This document shows, piece after piece, positions 1-13,600 of a stretch of DNA of 64,000 nucleotides (position 1 is the first letter of the stretch; each line of letters opens with the position of its first letter). The stretch lies in NCBI RefSeq assembly GCF_028769735.1, contig NC_088170.1, positions 56,329,585 to 56,393,584 of the forward strand, read 5' to 3'. Made by a program: the position numbers and the translations under genes. Below the pieces are notes generated by a model, which saw only the letters and a list, made by a program, of their open reading frames with translations, searched no databases and was not told where the DNA came from. This DNA comes from Zonotrichia leucophrys gambelii. Taxonomy: Eukaryota; Chordata; Aves; Passeriformes; Passerellidae.

Positions 1-1060
1 TTTACACTAACTGTAGTTTTTCTAAACATGCCACAGTATTGTTGTGGCCTTGGCCTTCACTGTAGAAGGCAAAATTGAAATCTCCGTCATCATAATATCC
101 GTGGTGTGTTTGGGGGTATATTTGACTTGTTTTAAACATTTTTTTTAAGAAGAAAAATGGCTTTGTACTAATTGTGTACTTCTAGAAGAAGACAAGATTT
201 CACATTTTCTTCAGTAAGAAAAGGATCAAGATGCATGCTATGATGCATGTAAGAATCACACCACAGACAGACCTCAGAGGCAATGAAAAGGAATATCCTG
301 AGACCAAAGGGGACACAGCAGTTTTTTCTAAGCTACCATTACAATGTTAACTCCAGTAAAGCTCAGAACCAAGAACTCATTGGCTGGGACGCAGTGAGAA
401 ATGTAAGTGCTGCATATAAAATTATTATTTTTCTTTTATTTTAACTTCCAGTCTGTGAACTCTACTTGCTTAGAGCTTTATTTTCTTTAAGTAACATTCC
501 ATTCAAATAAAACATTACTGATTTTGAAGAGTTCCTGATCTCTTTGAAGAGCTGACTTGGACCCAGTCTGAGTATGTTGACCTCACATTTGCGACCTGCT
601 TTGTGGCACCATCTCAGCCAAGAAAATACAAACAAGCTAAGATTAAGAACCTACTTAGTTTAGGAATAGTATGCTTATCAAATTGCATACAAGTGGAAGA
701 TCTCTTTTATAAGTCCTCTGTTTTAAACAGAAGCACAATATAATGTTGCCTTATGTCATTAGATCTATGTGGTACATATGTTCCTTCAAGTCTAGGAGAT
801 CCCTTAAAATCTTAAAATAATCCTGAAACAAGTGGTCTGGTTGGATCTCCAAGCACTATCTTATCGTACTCTGTGTGGAAACCAAATAATCATAGTAAAT
901 AAAGCTTTCACTATTTTTTCCACTCTCATAAAAGCAATAATGAGAAACTGTTCTTTCTCTGCTTAAACCAAAGTTCCTGAAGTGAGCTGGAAATACAAAA
1001 TAAAGTAACACTACATAGGCTTAATTTTCTCCAGCACAAATATGCTGGCTAGATAGTAAA

Positions 1061-1083
1061 GAAAAAAAAAAAAAGAAAGAAAA
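1061..1083. repeat. Poly(A)/AAAG low-complexity run
   Basis: A run of thirteen or more A passes into GAAAGAAAAG. I see no retroposon body next to it. Confidence 0.8.
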
Positions 1084-1547
1084 GCACTGAGCAGGATCCT
1101 TCATTCCCTGGTTAAAATGCACTAACACTCAGATGTTGTGCAAATGGTTCCACACCATCTGGCAGCTATAAAGGGAAAAACAAACCATCATTTGCAGGTT
1201 ACGGTACTTCTCACATTTTTAATAATGTATCACAGTGCACTCATTGTCATAACACCCAGCACAATGTACAAAATATTTAAAGTGCAGTATGCTCCCTCTC
1301 ATTCATATTTATGCAACATAGCTCAGGAATGCACTTACATGTTGTGCCATTGCTATTCCTGTGTTGCCTGGCTGTGTAGATTACTGAGAGACAGTGCTTT
1401 GTACAGAAGGGATGTGCTTTTCACAACACAGCCTTGCACTGCACCATGGATGATAATCACAGCAGCTCCTTTTTCCACCACGCTGATACAGAGACCTTGC
1501 CACCACCTCACAGCCTGCTCCAGCACTCCCACAGACTGAAACCTACC

Positions 1548-1651
1548 CTGAAACTGTTCCCCCTGCATCCCTGCAGAACTGCACAGACATCAACAGAAAC
1601 CAATCCTGCAACTTTTCCCACTACATCCCTGCAGAACTGCACAGACATCAA
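1548..1651. repeat. 58-bp tandem duplication
   Basis: Two units lie 58 bp apart (1548-1605 and 1606-about 1651). A 28-bp core is identical in both, at 1566-1593 and 1624-1651 (CATCCCTGCAG...ACATCAA). The flanks of the core match only partly, so this is a two-copy minisatellite seed rather than an expanded array. Confidence 0.9.
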
Positions 1652-4600
1652 TAGCCAGCTCCCACAGCACCTAGCCAAACCCTGGGGCTAATAATTAACA
1701 GATTAATTTAGGATGTGCCATTCTCTCTCTGAGAGAACCCTGCATCCATTCACCTGCTTCAGTGATGCTGAACACAGCCCCAGCATACCTGCACCTATAT
1801 TTTTCTCCACTCCAGGCATGGTGAGACATGTTTCTCCATTTGCCTTGCTTGATTTTGGTTGTCACTGAAAGCACCAGTATCTGAGGGAAGGATCAGGAAG
1901 GATGCAATCACAGACTTTGCAGGGTCTCATTTTTGCTACTCCCTATGTTATTTTTGAAGCCAGCCAGAATGGCAAGGCAGTCCTCTGTTTCTTTGCAAAT
2001 ACATGTCTGTCCCTTCAGAGTTCCACTGACAGAAAGTTAGAGAGGGCAAGGAAGGGGCATTGCTCATGGCCTAGAAACAGTGACAAGAAAGATCTTTCCA
2101 GGACTTGCTGCACACATAGTCTTAGAAATGAGATGGTAGGAAATTATTCCTCACAACCTCTTTCAGCAGCTCTCACATTTTTATAGATCACAGACTCTAT
2201 CAGATGTAGCTAAACTGGGGGAAAACTCATGCAGATTTCTGTCTTCCTGGTTGACATCCAGTAGACTTGGTTTTTTCCTAAGGAAGGCATCATTAAACTT
2301 ACACAGCCAGACAATTCAGCATGTGTCATACAGTCTGGGATAGCTTTCCATACATATCTCCTCAGCCCACACCAAGGCAATTAGCTATTTTAACCTTCTT
2401 TCTCTGAAAGTTTACATTATGGAAATGTCTTGCTCTACCAATTGGAGAAATACACTTAGTATCATCTTCCCCAGCAGACTCTTATGCCTTCTGTTATCAC
2501 AGTTTTTCTCTCATCTTTCACTCCTGTACCAAATGCAAACTTCATGCCTACTCCTGCTCTTTCCTCATCCGCTATCCATCCTACACCCCCTCCTTCAGTA
2601 AAGGAGCGTTTTTCTTCATTATATGTGCATGCTACCCAGCAGGCTCAGCCACAGAGTGAAGCTGGCATCTCACAAGGTCCTGCCTCTGCCTTCTGTACAT
2701 CTTCATTACATTGAGAAATAAATTATCTTGTTAGTTACATTATTATATTAAAAGTTGACAAGTAAATCTTATTATAAAAGTGTAATGATACAATGAGATA
2801 TTTTATTCATGCATTTAGCCCTCACTCTCTGACACTTAATTATAGCTACTGCTGCATGGTGATCTGAAACATTAATTCGAAAAATCAACTAAAATCCTCC
2901 ATAATAGGCTGATTTCCTGCCCTGCTCTCGGGGTTCTCTTTTAACATACACTGAAATTACTTAAAACATATCCAGTGAACCTGAGAAGAGCTTGATAGTA
3001 ATGGGAAAAAAAATACTATAGCAGGGGTATTTTGTTAAGAACTGCAGAGAGGATCAAATCTGAACTTGCGTATAGGATGAAGTTTTGCAAGGACTGAAAT
3101 GAGATCTTCCCTAATGAGTGCAACATAACACCCATGCATCTGCTCCACCATGGTACAGTGAGCACATTATCAAAGAGTGTTACGTTATTGCACAGTGCAG
3201 CTGAGGCTGCTTCCCAGCTTTTCATGGTGCTTTGGCCCAGGGACCTTGGTTCCCATGAAGACATGCACAAATGTCCATACTGGGCAAGGAGGCTGTAGTG
3301 TGAGCTGGACACTGCACACCACGGAGCCCTGGGCACTCCTGGGATACAGCAGATCATCTATTTTTTTCCTTTAAGGCAACCAGCATTCAGCCTGTGTTTA
3401 GATTTCCTACAACTCCTCACCACCACAGGATGGATATCCCCAGAGCTGCCTTAGGTCTTGAAAGGAAAAGTAATAGGTTATTCCTCCTGCTTTGCAAGTG
3501 TACACTCCTTATCTCATAGTAAGAGCTTACGGGGCAGCCAGTGACTGCAAAGAGAGTCAGGGCCAGACATCCTGCAGATAAATCAGCTCTGGGGTCAACT
3601 TGTGAAGTAGAAGACCCATTTGATCCCCAAGAACTCTAGCAGGGTGACTCCACCACAGCCCTGAAGATACTCCAGGGCAGAGAGTTTGATATATTCATTG
3701 GAGCATTATTTTAGGGATATTTTTTAGAAGCACCAAATTATTATTTATTGATATTGTTTAAATGCACCAAAGCCCTGTTGCACAGCTGTCATCCAATGTG
3801 CCTCTTGCACCACTGAACCATCCCAGTCTGCATCCTAAAAGAGCACCAGAAATGCTTGGAGGTGTAATGGCTACAGAGACACACCTGCAAGGATTTAGAG
3901 CTTGAAGGGGGAGGCAAGTCAGTTGGATCTGCAAATCTTAACGTAAAAATATTCTGAAATCAAGAAAAAGAAATTATAGTTCCAAAACTACCTATAATTG
4001 TGTTCCTGTTGTGTTCCTGACACAGGGATGATCTCCAAGCAAATAATCTTCTCTCATGATGAAAACTAGTCTGCCCCTGCACACTTTCAGTAAGGAGCCC
4101 ACAGACAATAGAACAGGGACATTTTCATTTTCTTCATGTGAATGAAACAAAGCATCTCATAAACATGAACATCCACCCTCTTTAACTAAGCACACTGGCA
4201 AGTTTTCCCATCTAGTGTAAAGGAAATTGAAAGAAAAAAGGCTGAACCTCTCCTTGTGGTGGTAAAAAAATCTAAGAAAATTCCAGTAGAGTTGCAGCAC
4301 AAAATGTAAAGGAGAGCTTAAGAAACTTGGGCACTCAGTTTTTGCTGAATATCAGCTGGAGGTAAATTACTAACTTTTCTGCACTCCTTCAAAAATCCTT
4401 CTGAAAACTATATTCACTTCATGACCTCAGTAAAACTTTGTCTTCTGCTTGCATATCACATATCCCATCAAACTTGGGACTTGCCACTTTAAACAGAAGA
4501 CTTACTATCAGTAAACATGTCTTTTCCAGCCTTACTCTAGCATGATTCTATTCATCAGTAATAAACTCTGAGTATAAATCTTTTTTACTGCTGTACTTCC

Positions 4601-7600
4601 CTCTGTGTCAAAAATTCACATATAGATTTGGTACTAGCAAGTCCAACTTCCTCTGAAAGTTTAGGGGGCAAACTCTGCAATGACAGAACATTGCAAGTTA
4701 TAGGCAACTATAAAAACATTCGAGTGACAAAATAAGCCTGTTTGCAATTCAGGGGGAGTATCAAGACAGCAATTCATGCTACAGTTTTCAGAATAACTAA
4801 ACCTCAATAGCTGAGACAAAAGATTAAAAAAATTCAGATCTCACTAAGACACCAAAGGAAGTGACCAGGTTTTAATATAAAGTGAGTCCACAAGTTGTCT
4901 ACTAGGGGCTCAGCATTTTCTCAAAGTCCAACTCTAATTGTGATCAGCTCTACTGAAATTTTAAAAATTAGCACATGAATTATTTTCAAGGTCTGTTCCC
5001 TAAGGACACTTCAACATAATTCTGGAAAAGATGATATGAAGAGTAAAGAAGTTCAAAATCATGACTTGACCCTCATGTCCATACTGCTTAACCATAAGCT
5101 TGGGTGCAAATTTACCATATGGTAGTTAATTCATCTGCAGAAGACACACTCTAAGTCACAAGTGTCTCTTTCAGCTTAGTAATATTTAGACAGTAAGCAT
5201 AAAAATGTGCTGAAATGTTATGAATCATTTAGGGTTCCTACAGTGGTTTACCTCAGACTCTTTCTCAAAGTCAGCTATCTTCTGGCAGGGAATAGGTGTA
5301 AATTAATCTTTTCATCTAGGAATAAATAATTCCTTCTTAGTACAGTCTTCCTCTGATTTTCCAGTGATTCTTTCTTCTTTAATGATGTTTTAAGAAGCAT
5401 CTTCAATTAAGGAGTAAACAACCCATTCTGAACTTGTTATTTCAACTCAAGAAAAATGATTAGTTCAGTTCCTTGTAGTCAAACTATTAACTTGGACAAT
5501 TATTAAGGACTAATTAGTTACAATGCAGTTCTGAAAAAAAGTTCTTTTAAATATATATATATGAATATAACCTAAATTCCACCAATTATATGCAAAAAGA
5601 ATATTATACAGTAATCATTATTCTATTTTTAGAGAATTATATAAAACACATTTCATTTTTAAACTGACAGGTCTGACAAGCATATGCATGAAAAACTTTT
5701 TTATTTAGTAACCAAGAAACAAGTTTCAAGAATAATGTGACAACTCAAAAATATATGATATTATCCTCAGTAATTGGCAAAATCAATACCTTACTGCATG
5801 ACCTACAGTATCTGTTCCTAGGGGAACAGTAAATTGAATCTACTTCAGCACAGGGAACAGTGGTAAACAGAACCCTAATCTTTTCTAGAACTTCATTTGT
5901 CATGTATGATTTATCAGTATTTTTTCATTTCACAATGCAAGTGTCACTTGTTGGTTTCATCTTCTGTAGAAAGCAAATTGTTTTGATGAAGGTCAACTGT
6001 ATGAGTTGGGTAAAAAAGGCAGACTGGTCATGATAGTTCACTTAAATGGAAAACCATCCTACATGAGTGCCATTAACAGTATCCTTCCTGATGGCAGAGT
6101 ATCTTAATGCAGTGACCCAAGAAGGGAAATGCTCAGTCTCTGAGTTTTACCTCAGGCATATTGAAATGCAAGTCTGAGTGTAGAAGACTAAATACAAGGT
6201 ATTTTTCAGCCTTCCTTGCACAGAAAAAAATAGACCCTAAAGAAGACATTTTAATTTGCATTGCCAATTTTATTATAACACCTAGAATTTTCCCTTCCCC
6301 TTAACCATGTCTTACCCTATTAAGCACTCATTTTGTTAAATACTGTTGATAGAGAGAAGCCCCCATGGACTGCAGCTCAATTGGAACAAAATTAGTGAGA
6401 AGGAATGGAGTAAGAAGGCTGAAAAAAATCCCATAGTTATTATGGTAGACTATTAACATTAAAGAATTTGTTATATGTACACAAGGAATGAGGAAAGGAC
6501 CATAAATAAATGACGTTTCTTTGGGAACTTCTTTATGGGATTAATGATACGGAGCAAAGAGCACATTGTCTGTACAAGTGATGGGACTAGTGGAAATCAG
6601 TGCTGTTGTCAAAAATGGGGTGCATGTGCAAGAAAAATTATGAAGGAGAAGCTATAAAACCCCTACAGGAAGAAGCTGTGATGTACCCTGACTGCAGATT
6701 AAGGTTTAGTCTGCTACTAACATGACCATTGTCTGTAGAGAACAAAACCACAAAATTTCTAATGTTTGTATGAAAAAAGTAAATATTCCATAAGAAGTTA
6801 GTGTCATGGAATCTCTTTGCTTCTGCAGAGTGCTCAGGGTGATTCACATTCCACCACAGCTATCATAATTCCATAAAATCCCATTGAGTAGCATCAGTTT
6901 TTACATAGACTGTGTTCTGAGTGGAGCTAGCACAGATCTTTATTATTCAAATACGTCTGATATGTAGAGCAGCCACATTTGATGTAAATCATATTTAATA
7001 AAAACCTAAAGAACTCTGCTCCCTCTCAGCCCCAAAATTCTCTTGAATGGAAAAATTAGATGATGTCTAAAATGTCAGTCTCTTGTTTTCATACAGTATT
7101 AAATCAATCTCCCTCTAATGCCTTGTGCTACTCAATTTGTTTTCTGTAACGTAGTTTTCTCCTCTCTTTCCCTACATAAGTAATATTTATATTATTTAAT
7201 CACTAGAAATCTTTGTCTGATATTAAACTGCTAGCAATTCAACCGCACATCTTTAGATCTCTCATGTCTCCTTTAAAAGTGAACTGTCTCCTCTGAACAA
7301 CAGAAATTGCAAGATGAATTTAAGAGTCCACGTCAAAAAGAGGTAGCAGTAAAATGGAAGACTGATGCATATAAAAATACTGAAGCAGCTACTGTTTTAT
7401 ATTTCATTTTAATACTTATATATCTTCTACACTAAAAGTTACTAAATCTTTTCCCTTGATCATGATTTCTGAACAATTCACTTATCAGTTGCACAGATAT
7501 TTTTTCATAATTCCAGAGGAAACTGAACTGTCCATACACTATGGTTATGCTGCAGTCTTCTGAACTGCAATTAATTCTATATGTATATTAAGATATCCCT

Positions 7601-10600
7601 CTGTGTAACTGTAGGAGTAGCATGGGCCAGGTGCTCAGTCCTGAGGTGAGCTGAGACCCTGGAGCCCTGGGTAGGGCATTCCAGGAGGGTCTGAGATGAG
7701 GGGGGTCATGGGCTCCTTGAAGATCTCTGATTGTCAAGGCTTCAAAGGCTCAATTTCAAAGGCTTTTCTCAAATCAGGACTAGCATATTATCTACCACAA
7801 ATGTACATGTGAAACTTGCTCTGTATTGAGTCATCTTTCACCCTAAAAGGGTCACTCTCTGGGAAAACTGAAATTCATGAAACTAAGGCATTCTATGAAC
7901 AGTTTGGTCCTCCTCTTTTCCTTTCTCATGTCCTTCCTCTTGTTTTCCTCCCAACACACACAACAACACTCCCAAACATGGAGTACTCTGCCAAGTGTGG
8001 AATAAGCTGAAATACTATATTCACTGTGAATTATTCAAAGAAACAGGAAAGATTAAATCCACTTCCACCTCCAGACCAATTGCTCAGCTGCTTAACCTGC
8101 ATTTGCAAAAGTGAAGAGGAGACAATGCTGAGACACAAAATGGTGCATGGGGCCACAATGACCCATTCCAGCTTTCAGGCAACCTCTTGGGCCCTGGTTT
8201 CAGCCCTGGTGGCAGTAGGAACAAGAGGAGGAGAAGAGCAAAGTATAAAATTGCTGAAGTGGTGTGACAAGCCTCTTTGGCAACAGTTAGAGACTGTCTG
8301 GCAGAATTAACAAGAATCAATCATGCAGTAAGTTCATCGGAAAAAGAAAATGAGAATAACAAGGGACAAGCTAAACAGTAGCTCAATAAGGTGGAAAGGC
8401 AGATTCTCAACAGGCTGGTGAGAAGCAGTTGATGGAGGATATTACAGCCACTGAGGCAGAATTATGGCAAGTAATTAAGCATAGGGGCATTGTCAGGAGG
8501 TGGGGAAACACTGCTGTTCAAATGTGGGAATGGCTCTGGCCCATGCTTATTCCAGCACAGCTCAAAAAGAGGATGATCAAAACTGTCAGTTGCAAGAAAG
8601 GGTCTGATTAACCCCTGGGTGGATAGATATATTTTTTAACTACTCTACCATGCATAGACTTGCTTCCTTGCAATAGAACATAGCTCAATAGGGCTCATAA
8701 CCTTTAACAGCAGAAGGACTTTCATATCCCTATTTCTGTGTCTTGACATGAAAACTTATTTTTACCTGCCCCATACAGCATAATTACATGATCTTATGTC
8801 AATGTTTAATCTCATTTCATCCACAATAGTCTCACCTGCTTCAAGAAGGTAGTCATAAAACCCTTCAAGGCATATATCCAAAGGGTAACTTCGGATATGT
8901 AAAGAAAAAAGGAAGATAGCATATATAACCTAATAGCAAAATAGGGATCCAACTTCTGTTTACTTGCATTTAAAATGTTTGATTGTTTTAATAACAGCCT
9001 CACTGGCAAACTTCTAATTTGGATCTATTATCTTCCTCATTAGAATTCCAGTGGCAGGGTGAGCACATAGGCTGCTTATTATACAGGAGTTCATTATCAA
9101 AATCTACCAGAGATTGATTATCAATAAAGTGTTTTTCATTTCCTTAGAACTCTCATCACAGCACTCTTTTTATTTATTATCCTTCCACTCTCTTTTCTTT
9201 ATCTAATCAGCCTGTGTTGAATCAGCTGCTAAGTATTCAAGAGCAAATGGTTTCTTCAGCCTCATAACCATTACAAGTCAGTAGGAGCTATCCTTCAGAG
9301 CAATTGTTCTGCTTAAGATCCAGCTCTCCTTTCATTTTTAAGTCCTTATCCATCAAGAGCATAATGATACCAAATGACGACCAAATGTTTTTCAGTTAGA
9401 TATAGAAAACGCTTCAAACAAAGAATTTACCTTTCCAGTCTAGAAAGTCAGAGTGTGGACATGCACAATAGAATCCTCCTCCTCACCAGCTGGGGAGAAC
9501 AAGTACTGCCCTCCCTAAATTTCTGCTGGGAGAGAGAGAGGGGCTCGAGAAGGAACCCAGGCAAGCTGGAACCCAGCAGCTAAATCTCAGTTAATGTCTG
9601 AGGTTGAGTTGCACACAGCTGGTCTCTCTGGGTGCCTCTCTGATTAACAAGGGTGGGTTAGAAACAACACATGGCAGCTGAAGTTCCTGCTCATCTGCAA
9701 TCAGTGAAATGGAAATAAGCCTCCTCCAGGGCTGTGATTGGTAGGAAACAAGAGGAAATCAGGGCAATGTTTAGACAACATCTTTTGTACTTAAAAGTTA
9801 GCAAAGGTCATATCAATAAGTTATAGAAAGAGGAAGTGCTGGGCACTCTTTTCAATGGAAAAGAGGGAAAATAATTTGGGAGGCTTGAAGATCAGATCAG
9901 ATCACCCTGTGATACTAAACCAGGGAAATACTTAATTCATCACCTATTTGGGCTGAAAATATCAGAGGGAACTGAGATGACTGGAAGATTTTACTAGCTC
10001 TAGTAAAGCTCATTTATATGGTAGTTACATTCTTTGAGTCTTATTACTAGTAGATGGAGATAAAATAAGAGATAACTACCTCCACCTACAAGCTAGAGAG
10101 GGAAAAACCTAATTTCTGCTCTATGATTTCAATCCCAGCTGTTCTTATTTACATGAAGTGTGGTGCAGAATGTAGTACATAACTCTGAACTAGCTACAAC
10201 TAATGAGACTCAAAACTAATAGTGGCTAGGCTGACTTAACTGATAATGTTCCATGAACTGCTCCAAGCAAACTCCCATAAACAGTCACTATGAACTGACT
10301 ATGGTCCCTCAGGCATTTGGGAAAGAACATTTCAAGGGGCTTTGAGATGAACTCCCCAAAGTTTCCCAGCTGGCCCGTGACATGCTGTGATGCTGGTTTT
10401 GTGGGACCCTGCAGTGCTGGCTGGGCTGTCCTTGGCTGGGGAAGGTGATGGCTCTGCTGGCTGCAGGCTGTGGCACTGGGGAGCCTTCTCTCTGCAGCTG
10501 AGGCAGATAATGCTCAGTTTACACTCGGAGTGGAGTTTCTAAGTGGAATGGAGGACAATATCAGAGCACTGACTCCAAACAGGACAACCACATCTAACTG

Positions 10601-13600
10601 GAGCAGCACTGCAGCACACGGCTGATTTCCTGCTGGAGTTTCACTCATCTGTTTGAAAAGAATACTTCATACGTTTTACCCACAAAAGGCACCTACATAT
10701 CCCATTCTCAAGCATTTTTTCATACCTGAGGGAAAAATCTGTAAAGACTGTAAAGTACCCAAAAGCCAGTAAGTGACACTGTATCCATGGTATCCATGTA
10801 AGAGAAGTTCCTCAGCAAGGGGCATCCTGGTGATTCTCTTATCCCAAAAGCAGAGGTTTTAAGGAAACAAAACTATTGTCTAGCTGAAGGCTACCCAAAA
10901 CTTTCGATCTAAACCTGTCTTCTCAAGTCCATCTTTCTAAAGTGATTGTCTCAGTTTCCCTGTCTCACCATTGAGCTTTACAAGAAATAACCCTGCAACC
11001 TCTCCTGTGTGTTCTTCCTTTACATTTGGAAAACTGTCCTTTTTCTTTTTGTGTCTTGGACCACAAGTCCAGACAGAGTGGGTGAAAGACTCAATTTAAT
11101 GTTCTTAAGAAAACTTTAGGAGTCATAAATAAACATAAAAGCTGAGAGAGGAAGGATCCTGCTCAACAAAAGGTACATAAAGCGAAACACCTTTTTGTTC
11201 AGTTGTTTTGTTTATATGTAGGTAGACGAGGAAAGATTTATGTAAGCAGATGTTTTCTTAGCATTGAAAAAGGCTTCTCATTTAATATGCAAATAACCAA
11301 CACAGTATTTAGCCAAAATGTTAAAATGATAAAATTTTACCAGCATAAAGTACAGCTGCACAGAAAAAGGCCATAGGTAGTTCATACTAGCTGAAATAAG
11401 AACAGTGAACTACATAAACTAAAGCCTGAGGGCTCAAACTGATCAATGCTGGAAGCCAAAGAGGATTTATATCCTCTTACATAATATTTTATTCCTGTCT
11501 AGATATCCTGTGAGCTTTTTCTGCCCTCTTTGACAAGCTAGTAGGCTTGATGAATCATTGTTTGTTTTCTGATTTGGTAATTCCCATGTTCTTATAAAGA
11601 AAATAACGTATGACAAGGTCAAGAATATGAACACAATTATAAAGGAAGCTTGACAGATCAGATAAACTTCTAGGGTATAAAGGGAAAAAAGTAAATAAGG
11701 AGTTTGAGAACAGATATTAGTGAGCATAGAAGGAATACAAGCAAAAAAAGCTTCAATCCTGGAAAAGCACAGCAGGAAGTTTTTGTCAGTAATAGGAAAA
11801 AAGAGGGGAGATGTAAGCATAGTTACCTATTTGCAAACCAAACTAGGAATGGTAAGCTATACAATCATTGTTGAGATTTTTTTTAACTAGACCAAATTTA
11901 AATGAAAGAGAGAAAAAAAATAGGAATGAAATTCTGAGCAAGTATAATTGCAAATAAATCAAAATTGATGTCAGCCCACTTACATGGCATGCTCCCTGTG
12001 AGGATCTGGTCTGGATACACTGCAATCGGTGTTCAAAAGTGTGTGCAAGCCAAGGACACAGAGTTTGTCAGGAAATGAAAGACTGAGATGAGTAGATTCA
12101 GAATGAAGAAAAATAATCAGAAACTGCATATCAGGTTTCAGGTAAGCAAAGAAAAGAAAGTCTTCTTGAATGAAAAGCAATTTACTAGTGAGCAGAAGAA
12201 AAAAAAGATGATCTGAGGAACATCAAGTCTTTGGAACAAGAGGGGAAAGTTCAATAAAAATTAAATTCTTTTGATATATATTACAGGAAATATGAAAGGA
12301 TTTGGGGTGACAGTGAGAGATGGATATACAGGAAGAAGGTGTAGAGGAGAGAGAAGAGCTGAGGTAGAAAGAGGATGGTGTAGCAGTCCAGATGCTGACA
12401 GTGGGACTGTGATGAATAGCATCTGTTTAATTTTCTGGTTTGCAGTCAGTGTTTTTTATGTTCCTTTTTAAAATCAGTGGCTGGTAGCAGGCAAGAAGAC
12501 TGCTTGTCTGCCTTGCCTTGGCTACTTTGCCACTGGGCTTTGGCAATAGACGAACCTTTACAGACAGGGCAGTTGCTTCTCTTCTGACAGCACTGAACTC
12601 GCTCAGCAGGGAAAAGGTGAAGAAGAGCAGAGCTCAGCATCTGGGAAGGGACAGACTTGGCAGGAAGGGAAATGCTAAAGTGGGGAAACAGGCAGAGGAG
12701 ACCAGAAAACACACATGTAGTCCAGAGCTAAAGAAAAGGGAATTTTTGAGGTACTTGGTGGAATGGTAAAAGATGATCCAAAGCAGCAGGCTATTTAAAT
12801 GTTCTAGACTGAAAAGAGGGCTGGAAGAAAAGTCCTGCCCAGCCCAGTACAGGAGATGAAGGTTTGTAGTCTTTTGTTTTCAGCCCCTTATGAGTTTCTC
12901 ACCTGAAAAAAATACTTACTCTTCTGTTCTAATAAAAAATAGTGTTAAAAGTTCAATGTATTCTGATACATTTTGCAGTAGCCACTTTAAGAAACAGAGG
13001 CAGTCTATGGCTTTACTTCAGGGTGAGGATATATTCAGCTCAATTTCTAGTCCCAGCACAGACATTTTAGGGGATCTTGTATAATATCCTGTTTGTTTCT
13101 GCTCCAGTCAAAGGTATCTGATATGTAGACAATATATACTTAGTGAATGACAATAAACCCTTGCTTAATTCTGGAAATTGCACATACCCATATAAGTATA
13201 AAGATACTATTTTTGTATGTCCTTTAAGAATTTGTCCAGTTTCTCTAATTTGATACTTCTGCAAAAGCTTTTCCATTAACAAAAATACCCTAGGTTTTAG
13301 GTGTGGTATAATAGAATATTAGTGCTAGTGAAAGTATGTTCAAAACAGGAGTATATGGGAAAATTAAATGCCTCAGAGAACAAGTTGAATTTTAAGAAGG
13401 GAGAGGGAGCACTGAAGATAGAGTGGCTGTAGCTTTGTTGCTTCTGCCAGTTGGAAGTGATGATTCCTGCAGGCACACACTGTCAGCAGTGAAAACAGGG
13501 AGAAAACAGGATCTGCCATGAGCTTACCCAGACCTTGTGTCCTTCCATTCTGAAAATCCAAAGGAAGACATGCTGCCTTCCTTAAGCTCCTGCCTAAGAC

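Noticed and set aside
8020..8620. Segment with several ORFs of 60-94 codons that looked like internal retroviral sequence
   Set aside because: I could not find any gag, pol or env motif or flanking LTR.
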